Of a stretch of 64,000 nucleotides of DNA, positions 33,193 to 43,906 are shown one piece after another. The DNA is from Bettongia penicillata ogilbyi (lineage: Eukaryota > Chordata > Mammalia > Diprotodontia > Potoroidae). The translations under genes were made by a program, and so were the position numbers. The stretch lies in assembly GCA_023548195.1 (NCBI GenBank), contig JAJHZJ010000028.1, positions 3,421,001-3,485,000 of the forward strand, in the 5' to 3' direction. The notes under the pieces were generated by a model, which did not search any database, was not told the origin of the DNA, and was given only the letters and a program-made list of their open reading frames with translations. How positions within the stretch are numbered: position 1 is the stretch's first letter; every line of letters starts with the position of its first letter.

Positions 33193-33735
33193 ATCAACTT
33201 GGTGTGGTATATGAATGTAATGGGATATTATTGTGCTATAAGAAATGGTGAGGAAGCAGATATCAGAAAAATATGGAAAGACTTGCATGAACTGATGCTG
33301 AGTGAAGTGAGCAGAACCAGGAGAACATTGTATACATTAACAGCAACACTGTGTGATGATGAACTATGATTAACTTAGCTCTTCTCAGCAATGCAATGTT
33401 TCAAGACAATTCCAAAAACCTCATGATAGAAAATGCTATCCATGTCCAAAGAACTATGGAGTCTGAATGCAGATCAAAGCATACTATTTTCACCCTTTTG
33501 TGGGGTTTCTTGTGTGTTTTTTCCTTTTTGTTCTGTTTCTTCTTTCGTAACATGACTAATGTGAAAACATGTTTACATGATTGCATATGTATAACATATC
33601 AGATTGCTTGCTATCTTGGGGAGGGGGAATGGGAGAGACAGAAAGAGAAAAAATTTAGAACTCAAAATCTTATAAAAAAATTAATGTTAAAAACTATCTT
33701 TATGTGTAAATGAGAAACTATTATTTAAGGGGAAA
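33193..33735 (+). mobile_element. L1-type LINE 3' end, 5'-truncated, nested in L2
   Basis: It starts near 'tggtatatgaatgtaatggg' and passes 'gagcagaaccaggagaacat' (33311), a phrase typical of the 3' region of marsupial L1. It ends in an A-rich tail after 33720. The L2 flanks are ATCAACTTGGT on the left and ATAAATTTGGT on the right, an apparent 11-bp target duplication with two mismatches. Confidence 0.7.
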
Positions 33736-34359
33736 AAAGAATATAAATTTGGTAGCTGTTTGGAGAATGAATTCGAGAGGGAAGAGACTTGAAGTAAGGA
33801 GATCAATTTGCAATAATCCAGGCAAGAGACAATGAAGACCTGAACTAGTGTGGTTGTGGTGTGAATGGAAAGGAGGAGAAAGGATGGAGAAGATATCGTA
33901 GAGATAGAATCGACAAAACTTGGCAACTCATTGTACATCAGTGAGCAAGTAAGAATGAAAAATGACTCCAACGTTATAAACTTGTATGATTGGAACAATG
34001 GTGGAGTTTTCAGTGGAAATGGGAATTCAGAAGGAAAGGAGACAAAGATAATGAACTCTGTTTTGTCCATGTTGAATTTAAGATGTTGAAGAGATATATT
34101 CAGGCAACTGGAACCGGGACTCCAAAGGGAAATGATGGTGAAATATGATTTGGAGTCATCTGAATAGAGAGGATAATTGAAACCATGGGAACTGATATAG
34201 AAAAGAGGAGAGTGTAAACATTTATTAAGACACAGTTCTTTCAGAAGCCAGATATGCTTTTATCTTATTTATTGCCATATGTTGAGATCTTTGTCATGGC
34301 ATAATGTTTGCACATGATACAAATTAGTGGAAGCATATAGTTTAGCCCTGACATTAATG

Positions 34360-34515
34360 GGGTACAGGGGAAAAGAGCTGTGGATTCTGCATCCAAGCAC
34401 CTGGGTTTGAGTTCTGGCTCTTCTACTTAATGGTTGTCTGGGCCTCAATTTCCTCATCTGTAACATGATGCAGTAGAATCAGATGATCTCTCTAGTCTCT
34501 CCCACCTCTAAATCC
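34360..34515 (+). repeat. MIR-type SINE fragment
   Basis: It reads 'gagctgtggattctgcatcc', 'ctcaatttcctcatctgtaa', 'gatgatctctctagtctctc'. Diverged sense copy shortly before an exon. Confidence 0.65.
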
Positions 34516-34699
34516 TATATCCCCAAAACATTTTGTTTTCCAACTTCACCCTAAGTCCCAGCATATTTAATCACACTGCAAATCAAATAGTTTCACCCCA
34601 CTGGAAAATAGCAAGTACTTTTTTTTTCACCAATCATTTCATATTCATTGTGTATTTTACGGTCTTTTGAGAGCTTCAATTGTGTCATTTTATTTCTAG

Positions 34700-34782
34700 G
34701 GTCACTGTGACTGCAATGTGCAATATGGATTTCAGCCGTTTCCCCCTGGACACACAAACATGTTCGCTTGAAATTGAAAGTT
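34700..34782 (+). CDS. GABRR1: GABRR1 exon: Cys-loop
   Basis: An 83-bp exon, the usual size for this exon in the GABA-A receptor family. It completes Arg75, encodes residues 76-102 (VTVTAMCNMDFSRFPLDTQT...), and leaves one base of Tyr103. The signature disulfide loop is Cys82 to Cys96 with 13 residues between, and the FPLD core is intact. The loop couples agonist binding to channel gating. The acceptor is TTTCTAG at 34693-34699 and the donor GTGAGT starts at 34783. Phase matches both neighbours. Confidence 0.98.
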
Positions 34783-34965
34783 GTGAGTATAACTGGGTCC
34801 AGAAATTAAAAGCATATCTCTTAAAATTGATCCATCTGATTCAATGCAACAAACATTAAATGACTGCTGTGTGCTACACAGTGTGACAGATGCTTTCATC
34901 CCAATCCCTTTCAACTTTCCTTACTCAGACTTACAGGTGCTATTCATATGCTCTCTGTTGTCACA

Positions 34966-35226
34966 GAGGCAGCAGGTGGTGAAATGGATGGAGTGCTGGA
35001 CCTGGAGTCAGGAAGTTCTGAGTTTAAATTGGGGATCAGACATTTACTAGCTGCATGGCGCTGGGCAAGTGATTTTACCTTTGTGTGCCTCCGTTTCCTC
35101 AACTATAAAATGAGGAAAATAGCAGCACCCACCTTACAAGACTGTTGTGCGGGTCAAATGAGGTCATATTTGTAAAAAGCACTTAGTACAGTATCTGACA
35201 CACAGTAGGTACTATGTGAATGCTTA
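34966..35226 (+). repeat. MIR-type SINE, nearly complete
   Basis: Head 'gcaggtggtgaaatggatgg', middle 'cctccgtttcctcaactata', 3' part 'tacagtatctgacacacagt'. Sense copy. Confidence 0.75.
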
Positions 35227-35229
35227 TTC

Positions 35230-35938
35230 TCTTTCTTCTTTTGAATTACAGTTATCTGCATGTTTTATCTTCCTCCTACCTTCATTTAATCATAAATTCC
35301 TTAATGGCTAGGGCCAGGTCTCTCTTTTTTCTCTTTTTATTTATATTTATATCTTTCCCCAATGCCTAAGTGCAGAAATCTGTAGCTGGTAGTTGCTTGA
35401 TAAATGTTTGTTGCATTGCATTGCTTTAGATGTTATTGTAACACAGATATTACTGTAAGACATTGTAACATAGCCCATTTGACCATGGCCCCCAAAAGTT
35501 ACTTCAAAGATAACTTTAAAAATCAAGAGGAATTTCAGGAATAAAATCCAACATTCCTGCAACATGCCTTTTTTATTCTCAAGAGCAGTGGTCTCCAAAG
35601 TGGAGGTCCTGCTGCTGTCACTCCATGGTGGTGGTGGTAGTGGGCGGGGAGGGGGAGTGAGGTATGACCCTGAGGGAATAAAGAGTAGTTTGGTCACACC
35701 CCACTGTTGTTTTAAAAACCTTACTCTCCCCTCACTTAGATATGTCAGCTTCCACCCTCAACCCTTCTGAGCTGGGTTGGGAATCTCACATGTTCCTTTA
35801 GAAAATTCCACGTCAACTTCCTCCCCTTACCCTACCATCACCCAGTGACTATAGCCCTCAGAGTATGGGTTCTATGCTTGGAAGCAGTAACAAAGAGCTC
35901 TGCCTCCTCCTTTTCATTTTGGGTAGGACAGAGTGAGT
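35230..35938. other. L2 3' fragment and unassigned DNA
   Basis: 35275-35410 resembles an L2 3' end ('aattccttaatggctaggg', 'cttgataaatgtttgttgca'). 35590-35660 is G-rich with (GGT)n-like repeats. No gene seen. Confidence 0.5.
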
Positions 35939-36256
35939 TGGGCAGCTAGGTGGTGCAGTGGATACAGCATCAGTGCAGGAGTCAGAAGGACCTGAGTTCA
36001 AATCTCACCTCAAACCCTTGACACTCACTAGCTGTGTGACCTTGGGCAGATCACTTAACCCCAATTGCCTCATCCTGGGTCATCTCCAGTCATCCTGATG
36101 AATATCTGGTCACTGGATTCAGATGGCTCCGGAGGAGAAGTGAGGCTGGTGACCTGTATAGCCCTCCCTCGCTCAAAACAAAGTCAAGTGCAAGTCATGG
36201 CATCATTTCTCTGATGGCATGGTCTTCTTTGGCAACAAAGGACGAACACACACAGG
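35939..36256 (+). repeat. Long tRNA-headed SINE with RTE-type tail
   Basis: The head 'gcagctaggtggtgcagtgg' is shared with the common SINE, but the 3' half is different and ends 'caacaaaggacgaacacaca', related to the 3' end of the LINE at 7935-9018. Such a tail would let the LINE machinery recognise the SINE RNA. Confidence 0.8.
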
Positions 36257-37142
36257 ACAGAGTGAGTCACATGGAGTGAGCAGGTATGGATGGCTTATGT
36301 TTTGGAACATAGGTTTCATTATATTATCTTTCCCCTAAAACCACCCACCTTGCAAACTCTTCTACTGCTAGTCCAAATATCCTTCTAATCATCCAGCTCT
36401 TAGATCCTCCATGCTGACCCTTCATTCTCTCTTATCTGACAGGTTGCCAAACCTTGTTCTCCCTCCACATCTCTCATATCCATCTCTCCTCTCCATTCAT
36501 AGAACCACCACCCTAGTTTGGCCTTCATCATCTGGCCACTGCAATAGTTTTCTGATTAGCTTCCCTGCTTCGAGTCTCTTCTTTATCTAATTCCTTCTTC
36601 ATAGATCTCCCAAAATAATTTTTCTTAAGTGCAGATTCATGGTATCATTCCCCTACTTAAGAAACTCCAGTGACTCCCTATTGAATCTAGGATCAAATAT
36701 CATTTCAATTTTATCTCATCCTTCTTCTATTTCTATTTTTGTATGTGTGTGTTTTACAACAATGCAAATATTAGGAGAGTAGTATCTGTAGGTAATCTAT
36801 ATATAAGTAGACATATTATATATATATGTATATATATATATATTTAGAGGTACACATTCAAAATGTTTTTACTGAGAAGAGTAGTTTGATCAAAAAGATT
36901 AGGAAATCAGGGGTCTTTTGTTTCCAAAAAGACTTTTTCATATTGAAAAACCAGTCTCTCGTTGCTCCTATGGCAAAATTCCTCCTTTCCCATAAGACTA
37001 TGCCCGAAGAATGATGACCCAGATTTTGTGAACTAAGATTAAGACATGCATTCGGTGTCTTAAGTATTTTTAAAGTATTGCTAATGAAAATCCATAGGGA
37101 CCTTGGATTGCTGTCAACTGGCAAATGGGTATTATAAACTCT
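36257..37142. repeat. L2 fragment (sense), TA run and unassigned DNA
   Basis: 36400-36725 reads as a sense L2 piece ('cactgcaatagttttctgat', 'ctccagtgactccctattga'). A TA-rich microsatellite lies at 36798-36843. The rest is unassigned. Confidence 0.55.
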
Positions 37143-37508
37143 AGAGACAGCTAGGAGGCACAGTGGATAGAAGACTGGGCCTGGAGTCTAGGAGATTGAG
37201 TTCAAATCCAGCTTCAGATACCACCTAGCTGTGTGATTCTAGTAAAGCCATCTAATCTGTCTTCTTCAGTTTCCTCAACTATAAAATGTAACATTGGGGC
37301 AGCTAGGTGGTAAAATGGATAGAGTGTCAAGCCTAGGGGTAGGGAGACCTGAGTTCTAATTAGGTCTCAGACACTTACTAGCTGCCTCAGTTTCTTCATC
37401 TGTAAAATGAGCTGGAGAAGGAAATGGCAAAGCACTACTGTATCTTTGCCAAGAAAATCCCAAATGGGGTCACAAAAAGTTGGACACAACTGAAAAACGA
37501 CTGAACCA
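37143..37508 (+). repeat. Two tRNA-headed SINEs in tandem
   Basis: The first (37143-37293) stops at 'ctataaaatgtaaca'. The second (37294-37508) begins 'ggggcagctaggtggtaaaa' and runs to 'aaaacgactgaacca'; it lacks part of the middle between 'cacttactagctg' and 'cctcagtttc'. The first is truncated where the second begins. Confidence 0.8.
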
Positions 37509-39226
37509 ACTTTGCTAGACACTGGGAATAAAAAGTCAAAAATGTTCCTAGCTCTCAAGGTATTCACATTCTGGGAATGGGAAGAAGATGATGGAGAACA
37601 TATGCATATAAATATATACAAAGTTATTATTAATAATAGATATGATTTATATAGTACTTCAAGGTTCACAGAGTGCTTTACATATATTTTATTTTTAGAT
37701 TAAATAATATGAGGTAATGGGGGGGGTTGTTAGGAAGGACAAACAACTGGAAGATTTGGGAAGGGTCTCATGTAGAATGTGGCATTTGACTGAACCTTGA
37801 AGGAAGCCAAGAATTCTGAGAAATAGAGGTAAGGGGTGGGGGGCAGGGTGAGCATTCCTGTCATGGCATGTTGCTTGGCACTTAATAAATACTGTTTCTC
37901 TGTCATCTGTCTACTTAACTGCAGTAGACAGCCAATGAAAAGGCATAGATTGGGAAGATGAAATGTTGTGCATAAGAATAAGGAAGAAGACTTATTATAC
38001 TGACTGTAGTTTGGACCAGAATTTAAAAGCAGTGAACCTGCAACTCAATCAGAAATTTGTCAGAGACCAAAACTGTAAATCTTGGGGTAAAAGTCTGAAG
38101 AAGGGAATTTGAACTAAAAAGAAGAGGAAAGTGGTGACAAGAAAAGGAAAGCATTGTGTTACTGCTTTAAATCTGGGTAACTAAACTGAGAGCAGATGAA
38201 CTTAAGTCTGTGTGTCAAATTGCAGTGAACAAGGCAGGATAAATGGGCAGAGCTGAAGAAGCCAGAGAAAATGGGAAAGGAGCAGGACTTAGGGATGAGG
38301 TTTTTAAAAATTAAATGAAAACTTTTTAATTAACTAAATTTTATTTTCTCTTTTCCTGACTTCTTCCCCCTTTTCCCACTCAACTGAAAAAAATAAAAAC
38401 AAAATTATTGTAACAAATAAGTATAGTCAAGCCAAACAAATTATCACATAGCAGTGAGTTTTTTGATGGTGAAATTCATCCCTAATTTATTTTTTTATCC
38501 TTGAGTGAGAAATAGCTAATACTTATATAGTACTTTAAAGTTTGCAAAATACTTTACATATAAGATCTCATTTGATTCTCACAAAGGAAAAGTAGGTTCT
38601 ACTATTAGTACTTACTAATTATTAGTATTCAATTAGTAAGGTACTATTACCCTACTTCATTGTCTGGCTATTGCAATGGCTTTCCAATGAGTTTTCCTGC
38701 CTCAAGTCTCTTCTTTGTCTAATTCATCCTTCACAGAGCTCCCAAAATAATGTTCCTTAAGTGCAGATTCATATAACTCCCCTATTTAAGAAATTCTAGT
38801 GACTCCCTATTGAATCTAGGATCAAATATCATTTCATTTTTATTACTATCATTTTATTATTATCATTTCAATTTTACCCTACTATATCCTGTAAGGCCTA
38901 CTATCCCCTTACCCAGCTGGATAAAATCCTGTAAAGTAGGTACTATTATCTCTGTTTTACAGATGAAAAAACTGGGGCTTAGAAAGTTCAGATGTTTTGC
39001 CCAAGGTAACTCAACTAAGTGCCTGAGGGAGGATTCAAACTTAGGTCTCTCTAAGATTTATTAGGGAAAATTCAACTGTCTCCCTCATCTTGTTTTTAAT
39101 CTCTCATTTTTAAGTCTTCTTTAACTGTATCCGGGGACCCTGCTAATACAGAAATCTCTTGTCCAGTTTGTCATGCATTATTCCTCAAAGTATACTATCT
39201 CTAAAGATTTCCTTCTGTCTTTTTAG
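37509..39226. repeat. L2-type and MIR-type fragments, intron
   Basis: 37509-37840 is an antisense L2-type mixture ('gaccttga' series, 'gaaccttgaaggaagccaag'). 38516-38600 and 38932-39055 are antisense MIR-type pieces, and between them 38655-38900 is a sense L2 piece repeating 'gtgactccctattgaatcta' seen at 36670. The remainder is unassigned. The interval ends at the acceptor AG (39225-39226). Confidence 0.5.
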
Positions 39227-39367
39227 ATGCCTACACAGAAGATGACCTCATGCTCTACTGGAAAAAAGGGAATGATTCCTTAAAGACAGATGAAAGGATC
39301 TCCCTGTCTCAGTTCCTGATACAAGAATTCCATACCACCACCAAGCTTGCCTTTTACAGCAGCACAG
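39227..39367 (+). CDS. GABRR1: GABRR1 exon: binding-loop B to loop F region
   Basis: A 141-bp exon that completes Tyr103, encodes residues 104-149 (AYTEDDLMLYWKKGNDSL ... TTTKLAFYSST) and leaves one base of Gly150. The SYAY pair at 102-105 forms part of the aromatic GABA-binding box in rho receptors. Asn-Asp-Ser in the middle is a potential glycosylation sequon. The acceptor is TTTTAG ending at 39226. The donor is GC, not GT: the bases after 39367 read GCAAGC. The reading frame requires this site, because the next exon supplies GG TGG to complete Gly150 and Trp151. The rest of the donor (AG|GCAAGC) fits known functional GC donors. Confidence 0.95.
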
Positions 39368-39369
39368 GC
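39368..39369 (+). promoter_or_regulatory. GABRR1: Non-canonical GC splice donor
   Basis: The exon 39227-39367 is followed by GCAAGC. The nearest downstream GT (39377) would add eight bases and break the frame, so the GC site is the only one that keeps the conserved protein. Confidence 0.85.
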
Positions 39370-39504
39370 AAGCCTGTTGGAGGGAGGTCTGAGGATGTGG
39401 GCCAGATTTTGCTTTGTTTTTTATTATAATTAAAGCTTTTGGCTTGCACAGCTAGCCAGTCTTTTTATATCACCCAAATTCAAGAAGAATCTAATGGTTC
39501 TCAA

Positions 39505-39705
39505 AGAGAAGCTCGCACAGTGGAAAGAATACTTACTACTAGGATCCAGGAAATGTGCATCTAATTTCTGTCCCTGTCAAGTCAACAGGGTGACCCTGGC
39601 CAAATCATTTTACTTCTATGGCCCTTAGTTTCTACACATGCAAAATGAATGGTCTATATGTGATGCTTCCTAAGGTCTCGTTCTGATGCAAAAAGGCTAT
39701 GAACC
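39505..39705 (+). repeat. MIR-type SINE fragment
   Basis: It reads 'tggccaaatcattttacttc', 'cccttagtttctacacatgc', 'cctaaggtctcgttctgatg'. Diverged. Confidence 0.55.
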
Positions 39706-39891
39706 CAAATTCTCAGCTATAGGGTTTTGAAGCCAAAGTTGAGAATCCTAAAGAGATAGGTGATTTGTACATCCTCTTTGCCTAGCAGGTAGACTGTTAT
39801 GACCTTTATCAACTGCAGTCTCAGTTTGGCCTTTGGTACTATAAACACTCTACTAACTTGGGATGGCAGAACTGAGAAACCATAAAAAGTA

Positions 39892-40181
39892 CTGGCTAAC
39901 ATTGACAGTGTCTGCTACCAGGAAAGCTAAAGCTGATGGATCACTTGAACTCAGGAGTTCTGAGCTGCAGTAGGGCTGAAGTTGAATGGTGTCTATGCTA
40001 AGTCTGCTACCAATATGGTGAACACCCCAGGAGCGGCAGGAGGCTCTCAAGTCATCTAAGGAGGGTGAACTGGCCAGAGTTAGAAATGGAACAGATCAAA
40101 GTTTCTGTGTTGATCAGTAGTGGGATAAGGTCTATAAGTGGGTGATGCTCTTAGAGCCCAAGACAGAGAAACCTAGTTTCT
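39892..40181 (+). pseudogene. 7SL (SRP) RNA retropseudogene, near full length
   Basis: About 290 bp that follows 7SL RNA from the 5' Alu domain to the 3' end (7SL is about 300 nt). Well-kept blocks are 'actcaggagttctgagctg', 'accaatatggtgaacacccc', 'ctaaggagggtgaactggcc' and 'gttgatcagtagtgggata'. The last contains much of helix 8, the SRP54-binding part of the S domain. Many substitutions, including in the 5' region that holds the internal pol III promoter, argue for a dead retrocopy. A purine-rich (GA)n run follows directly at the 3' end, possibly grown from a poly-A tail. It lies in the intron between the third and fourth visible GABRR1 exons. Confidence 0.85.
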
Positions 40182-40340
40182 GAGAGACACAGACAGACAG
40201 AGACAGAGAGAAAAAGATAGAGAGACAGAGAGATTGAGATTTAAGGTTTGTAAAGTGATACGTATATGTGTATGCACACACACATTGTACGTACATATGC
40301 ATTTTACATATATACACATACATTTTCTATATGTATATAC
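40182..40340. repeat. (GA)n and (CATA)n-like microsatellites
   Basis: 40182-40240 is a purine run of gaca/gaga units. 40255-40345 is an imperfect TA/CA-rich run. Confidence 0.85.
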
Positions 40341-40344
40341 ACAC

Positions 40345-40520
40345 ATAACATTTTATTTCACCCTCACAACTCTGTGGGGCAGGTTATTACAATTCTATTA
40401 TTACATGTTATTCCCAGTTTTCAGATGAGGAACCTGAGGCAGGCAGAGGTTAAATGAGTTGCCCAGGGATACACAGTTTGTAAGTATCTGAGGCAGGATT
40501 TAAACTCCAGTCTGCTCAGT
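40345..40520 (-). repeat. MIR-type SINE (antisense)
   Basis: It holds 'ttcccagttttcagatgagg', 'gttgcccagggatacacagt' and 'atctgaggcaggatttaaac'. Confidence 0.7.
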
Positions 40521-40956
40521 TAGAGGTTCCTCCACCTTGCAGAATAATATTCATCCTATCACTTCCCCACTGTATTTAATCACCCTTATTTTCTTCATAT
40601 TCTTTAATATTATGAATACAAGATGAATTTATAAGCATATATCATAGATGAACCTACAAATGTCTACTTTGTAATTAAATGTAGTTCAACGATTTAACTA
40701 AAGCATCTTTCTTTCTCAGAAAGTAAGATGGATCTTATGGGGTTCGGTGATTGAAAAAGATGCACTTGATCTTAAGTGCTATTCTGGGGATTCATCTGTA
40801 TAGTATGGTTAATTATAAAATTTCTTTTTCTACCTGAGTCTTCTTCACTTCTACTTCCAGAGGCATAATAAAACATCAGTCATGTTTATGTGGGGTACCT
40901 GGGGGGAAAGTGTTTAAGATATTGTATGCTCTCTTTCTCTCCCCTCTATCATGTAG

Positions 40957-41109
40957 GGTGGTACAACCGCTTGTATATTAACTTCACTTTACGACGTCAC
41001 ATCTTCTTTTTCTTGCTCCAAACCTATTTCCCTGCTACTTTGATGGTCATGCTATCCTGGGTGTCCTTCTGGATTGATCGTAGAGCTGTGCCTGCCAGAG
41101 TTCCTTTAG
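40957..41109 (+). CDS. GABRR1: GABRR1 exon: pre-TM1, TM1 and start of TM2
   Basis: A 153-bp exon that completes Gly150 and encodes residues 151-200 plus one base of Gly201. After WYNRLYINFTLRRH the first membrane helix runs about 165-187 (IFFFLLQTYFPATLMVMLSW is its core). The start of TM2 follows, with ARVPL at 196-200. The proline after ArgVal is the 2' pore residue; rho-1 has Pro there and rho-2 has Ser, which supports GABRR1 over GABRR2. NFT at 158-160 is a sequon. The acceptor AG is at 40955-40956 and the donor GTAAGG starts at 41110. Confidence 0.98.
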
Positions 41110-42886
41110 GTAAGGATATCTCAATACAATTCAGATTACACAATAGAAATAATTGTTCAGGATTGTTTTAACCCTTAAAAAGCTTCCCCAAACAAATATT
41201 TGTAGGAGCTCTCTTTGTGGTGGCAAAGAGCTAGAAATTGTGGGGATGCCCATCAAAGGGAGAATAGCTGAACAAGTTATGGAATGTGATTGTGATGGAA
41301 TACTACTGTGAAGTAAAGGGCTCGATGATCTTAGAAAAACATGGATAGACGTGTGAAATAATGAAGACTGAAATGATCAGGCCCAAGAGAAAATGTATAC
41401 AGTAACTGTAATATTGTTTTAAGAATGATTTTGAGCAACTAAGTCATTTTGACTATTATGAACACTCAAATTAACTACAGAGGACCCATGAAGGAAGACA
41501 TTATCTGAATCCAGAGAAAAAACTGATACGTAGAAGTGTGCATAGAATGGTTTTACATACACATGCTTCTTTATGTCTAATGGTAGCTATCTATAGGGGG
41601 AGAGAAGGGGGAAAAAAGTGAAAAAAACTGAACTTTTTTCTAATGGGTGGGCTGGGAAGGAGAGAAAATAGATTTGTTGCTTTTTAATGGGGGATGAAAC
41701 AGTTGTGGAATATTATATGCACTTTTAGATGGGGTCACTATATTACTGCTGTTGCTGTTGAGTTGTTTCAGTCATATCGTACTTTATATTATAAGTTTTA
41801 CTTAATTGTTTTATTTTGTTAAAACAGATATCTCAGGGAGAGAGGATAATCTGTAAATGTAATGTAAAAACAAAAGTACATTCAATAAAACTTTGGAGGG
41901 AAGAAGAACGAGGGGACCTGATGATTTTTGATAACTATGTTTCAATATAATTGGTTTCCTTTATAATTCTATAGATTTTATTTTATACATCATGTGATTG
42001 TATAAAAATCATTAACCCTCTCTATACCTCCATTTCATATCCACTTAAGTAAGGGACAATGTTATCTTATTACCTGCATTCATGTAATAGCCACTCATTA
42101 TAAGAGTCTGTCTTAGTACTATTTACATGAAAGGGGTGGGGATAGGACCTTTGGCTTGCCATCCAGTAACAGTTATACTTCAAGACCTCTTGTAACTATC
42201 CACTCTAAAAAACCAAAACCCAAATGTACAGGCATAGGTGCATTGGTGGTACACCACCAAGACAAATAACAATCCTGATAGGGAGACCTCTAAGGATTAC
42301 CCCACTTCCTCCTGATTCCATATTTGCCAAGCAGATGTTCTCATCTTAATTTAATGAATTTTAAAATTTCACTTCCTGATGAATTTTCACTGGGGATTTG
42401 CTCCCTGCAGCTTGAACTGATACAATACACATAAGTCGGTATTTCTGGTTTACAAATCAGTTTCCTTTCTGTCTGGCTCTCATGATTTCCTTGGTAGAAG
42501 TTAGGACTGAATTCCTAGATCCACAGTGCTGCCTAAGGCAACTCTGGAGTAGAGATGATAGCTTCAAGTTAAAGGGTTGGGGGTCACGCGGTGGCAGCAG
42601 CAACAAAGAGTAAAACAAGGAATATTTAAGAGAACAATGATATCTTTGGTGCTAAAGGACAGAATAGCAAAATTTTACAGTCAAATATTGTTCAGGTCCA
42701 TGTTTTCTTCATTCTATATACCAAAACTGTGAGCTGATAGGAACATACATCCAGGGAATGTGGCTTGTGGAGTCATTTGCCTTGACGGAGGGATATTTAT
42801 GGAAATAACTACTTATGACGCCCAGTAGAAGTCATTATAGAGTTAGTTTGGATAACAAGCACTTTTTTTTCCATACTTCCTGTGTT
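41110..42886. other. GABRR1 intron with L1 3' end
   Basis: 41195-41730 is a sense, 5'-truncated L1-type 3' end ('gagctctctttgtggtggca', 'ttatggaatgtgattgtgat'), related to 33193-33735. 41731-42886 is unassigned. Confidence 0.6.
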
Positions 42887-43127
42887 CCTGGTGGCCCAGT
42901 GGATAGAGCACTGGGTCTGGAGGCAGGAAGACTTAATTAAAATCTGGTCTTAGATACTTACTAGCTCTGTGATCCTGGGCAAGTCACTTCACTCTGTTTG
43001 CTTCAGTTTCCTCATAGATAAAATGAGCTGGGGAAGGAAATGGCAAACCATTCCAGTATCTTTGCCAAGAAAACCCCAAATGGAGGTATGAAAAATCACA
43101 GATGACTGAAGCTACTGAACAAACAAG
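42887..43127 (+). repeat. tRNA-headed marsupial SINE
   Basis: Head 'cccagtggatagagcactgg', tail 'gccaagaaaaccccaaatgg'. Full length. Confidence 0.9.
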
Positions 43128-43184
43128 GCTGGCAGTCCAGGCCTTGCGGAAAAGGATATTATTACATTTATAAAGTACCTTAAA

Positions 43185-43685
43185 ATTTAGAATCATAGAT
43201 TTAGAGCTGGAATGAACCTTAGAGGTCATCTAATCCAACCTCTTAATTTTATAAATAAAGCCCAGAGAATTTGGGCGGCATAGTGGATAGAGCACTACCT
43301 CCAGAATCAGGAAGACTACCTTGGGCAGCATAGTGGATAGAGCACTACCTCCAGAATCAGTGAGTTCAAATGTAATCTCAAATGCAATCTTCAAATGTAA
43401 TCTCAATCTGAGATTGTAACCCTAGGAAAATCACAATCTATCACAGATACTTGGTTTCCTCATCTATAAAATGGGGGAAATAAGAGCACCTACGTCTCAG
43501 GGATGTTATGAGATCAAATGAGATAATATTTGTAAAGCACTTTGCGAACCTTAACATGCTATATAAACACTAGCTAATATTGAGTGGCTTGCTGAAGGTC
43601 ATATGGGTAGGGAATTGCAAAGGGGGATTTAAACCCAGGTCTTCTGACTCCAAATCCAGAGCTCTTTCCACCATGATGCCTCTGC
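43185..43685 (-). repeat. MIR-type SINE (antisense) split by a sense SINE
   Basis: The host copy is in two parts: 43185-43266 ('agaatcatagatttagagct' to 'agcccagaga') and 43588-43685 ('gcttgctgaaggtcatatg' to 'tttccaccatgatgcc'). Between them sits a sense SINE (43268-43587). Confidence 0.7.
43268..43587 (+). repeat. MIR-type SINE with duplicated head
   Basis: The segment 'ggcagcatagtggatagagc...ccagaatcag' occurs twice, at about 43274-43312 and 43325-43362, followed by one normal middle and 3' part ('agcactttgcgaaccttaac'). A shorter echo of 'aaatgtaatctcaa' is also tripled near 43370-43405. Confidence 0.75.
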
Positions 43686-43906
43686 TCATCAGCTATAATT
43701 ACTTTCTCACAAATAAATTCACTGGTTTCAAAATTCCTGGAATTCTTTACTGAGGGTCAACCATATAACAGAAAGGGGGATTTTTTTTAAAAAGTAGAAA
43801 CATAAGATAGATGAGAGGCAGCAAAAAACTAATGAAAACTCTGACAATGCAAACTAACCTTTCCTTGGTTAAAATACAGTCTTAAAGTACAATGGTATGT
43901 TTCTAG

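Larger units (their letters stand above)
32290..34215 (-). repeat. L2-type LINE copy (antisense) with two nested insertions
   Basis: The antisense L2 series runs 'attactgagtagttattaag', 'cagcctgcacaaggggatgg' (32725), 'ctggaaagacagattggaat' (32828), 'tccaggcaagagacaatgaa' (33820), 'gtccatgttgaatttaagat' (34063). It is split by an hAT-like piece (32908-33115) and an L1 3' end (33193-33735). The same series occurs at 14400 and 18290. Confidence 0.7.
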
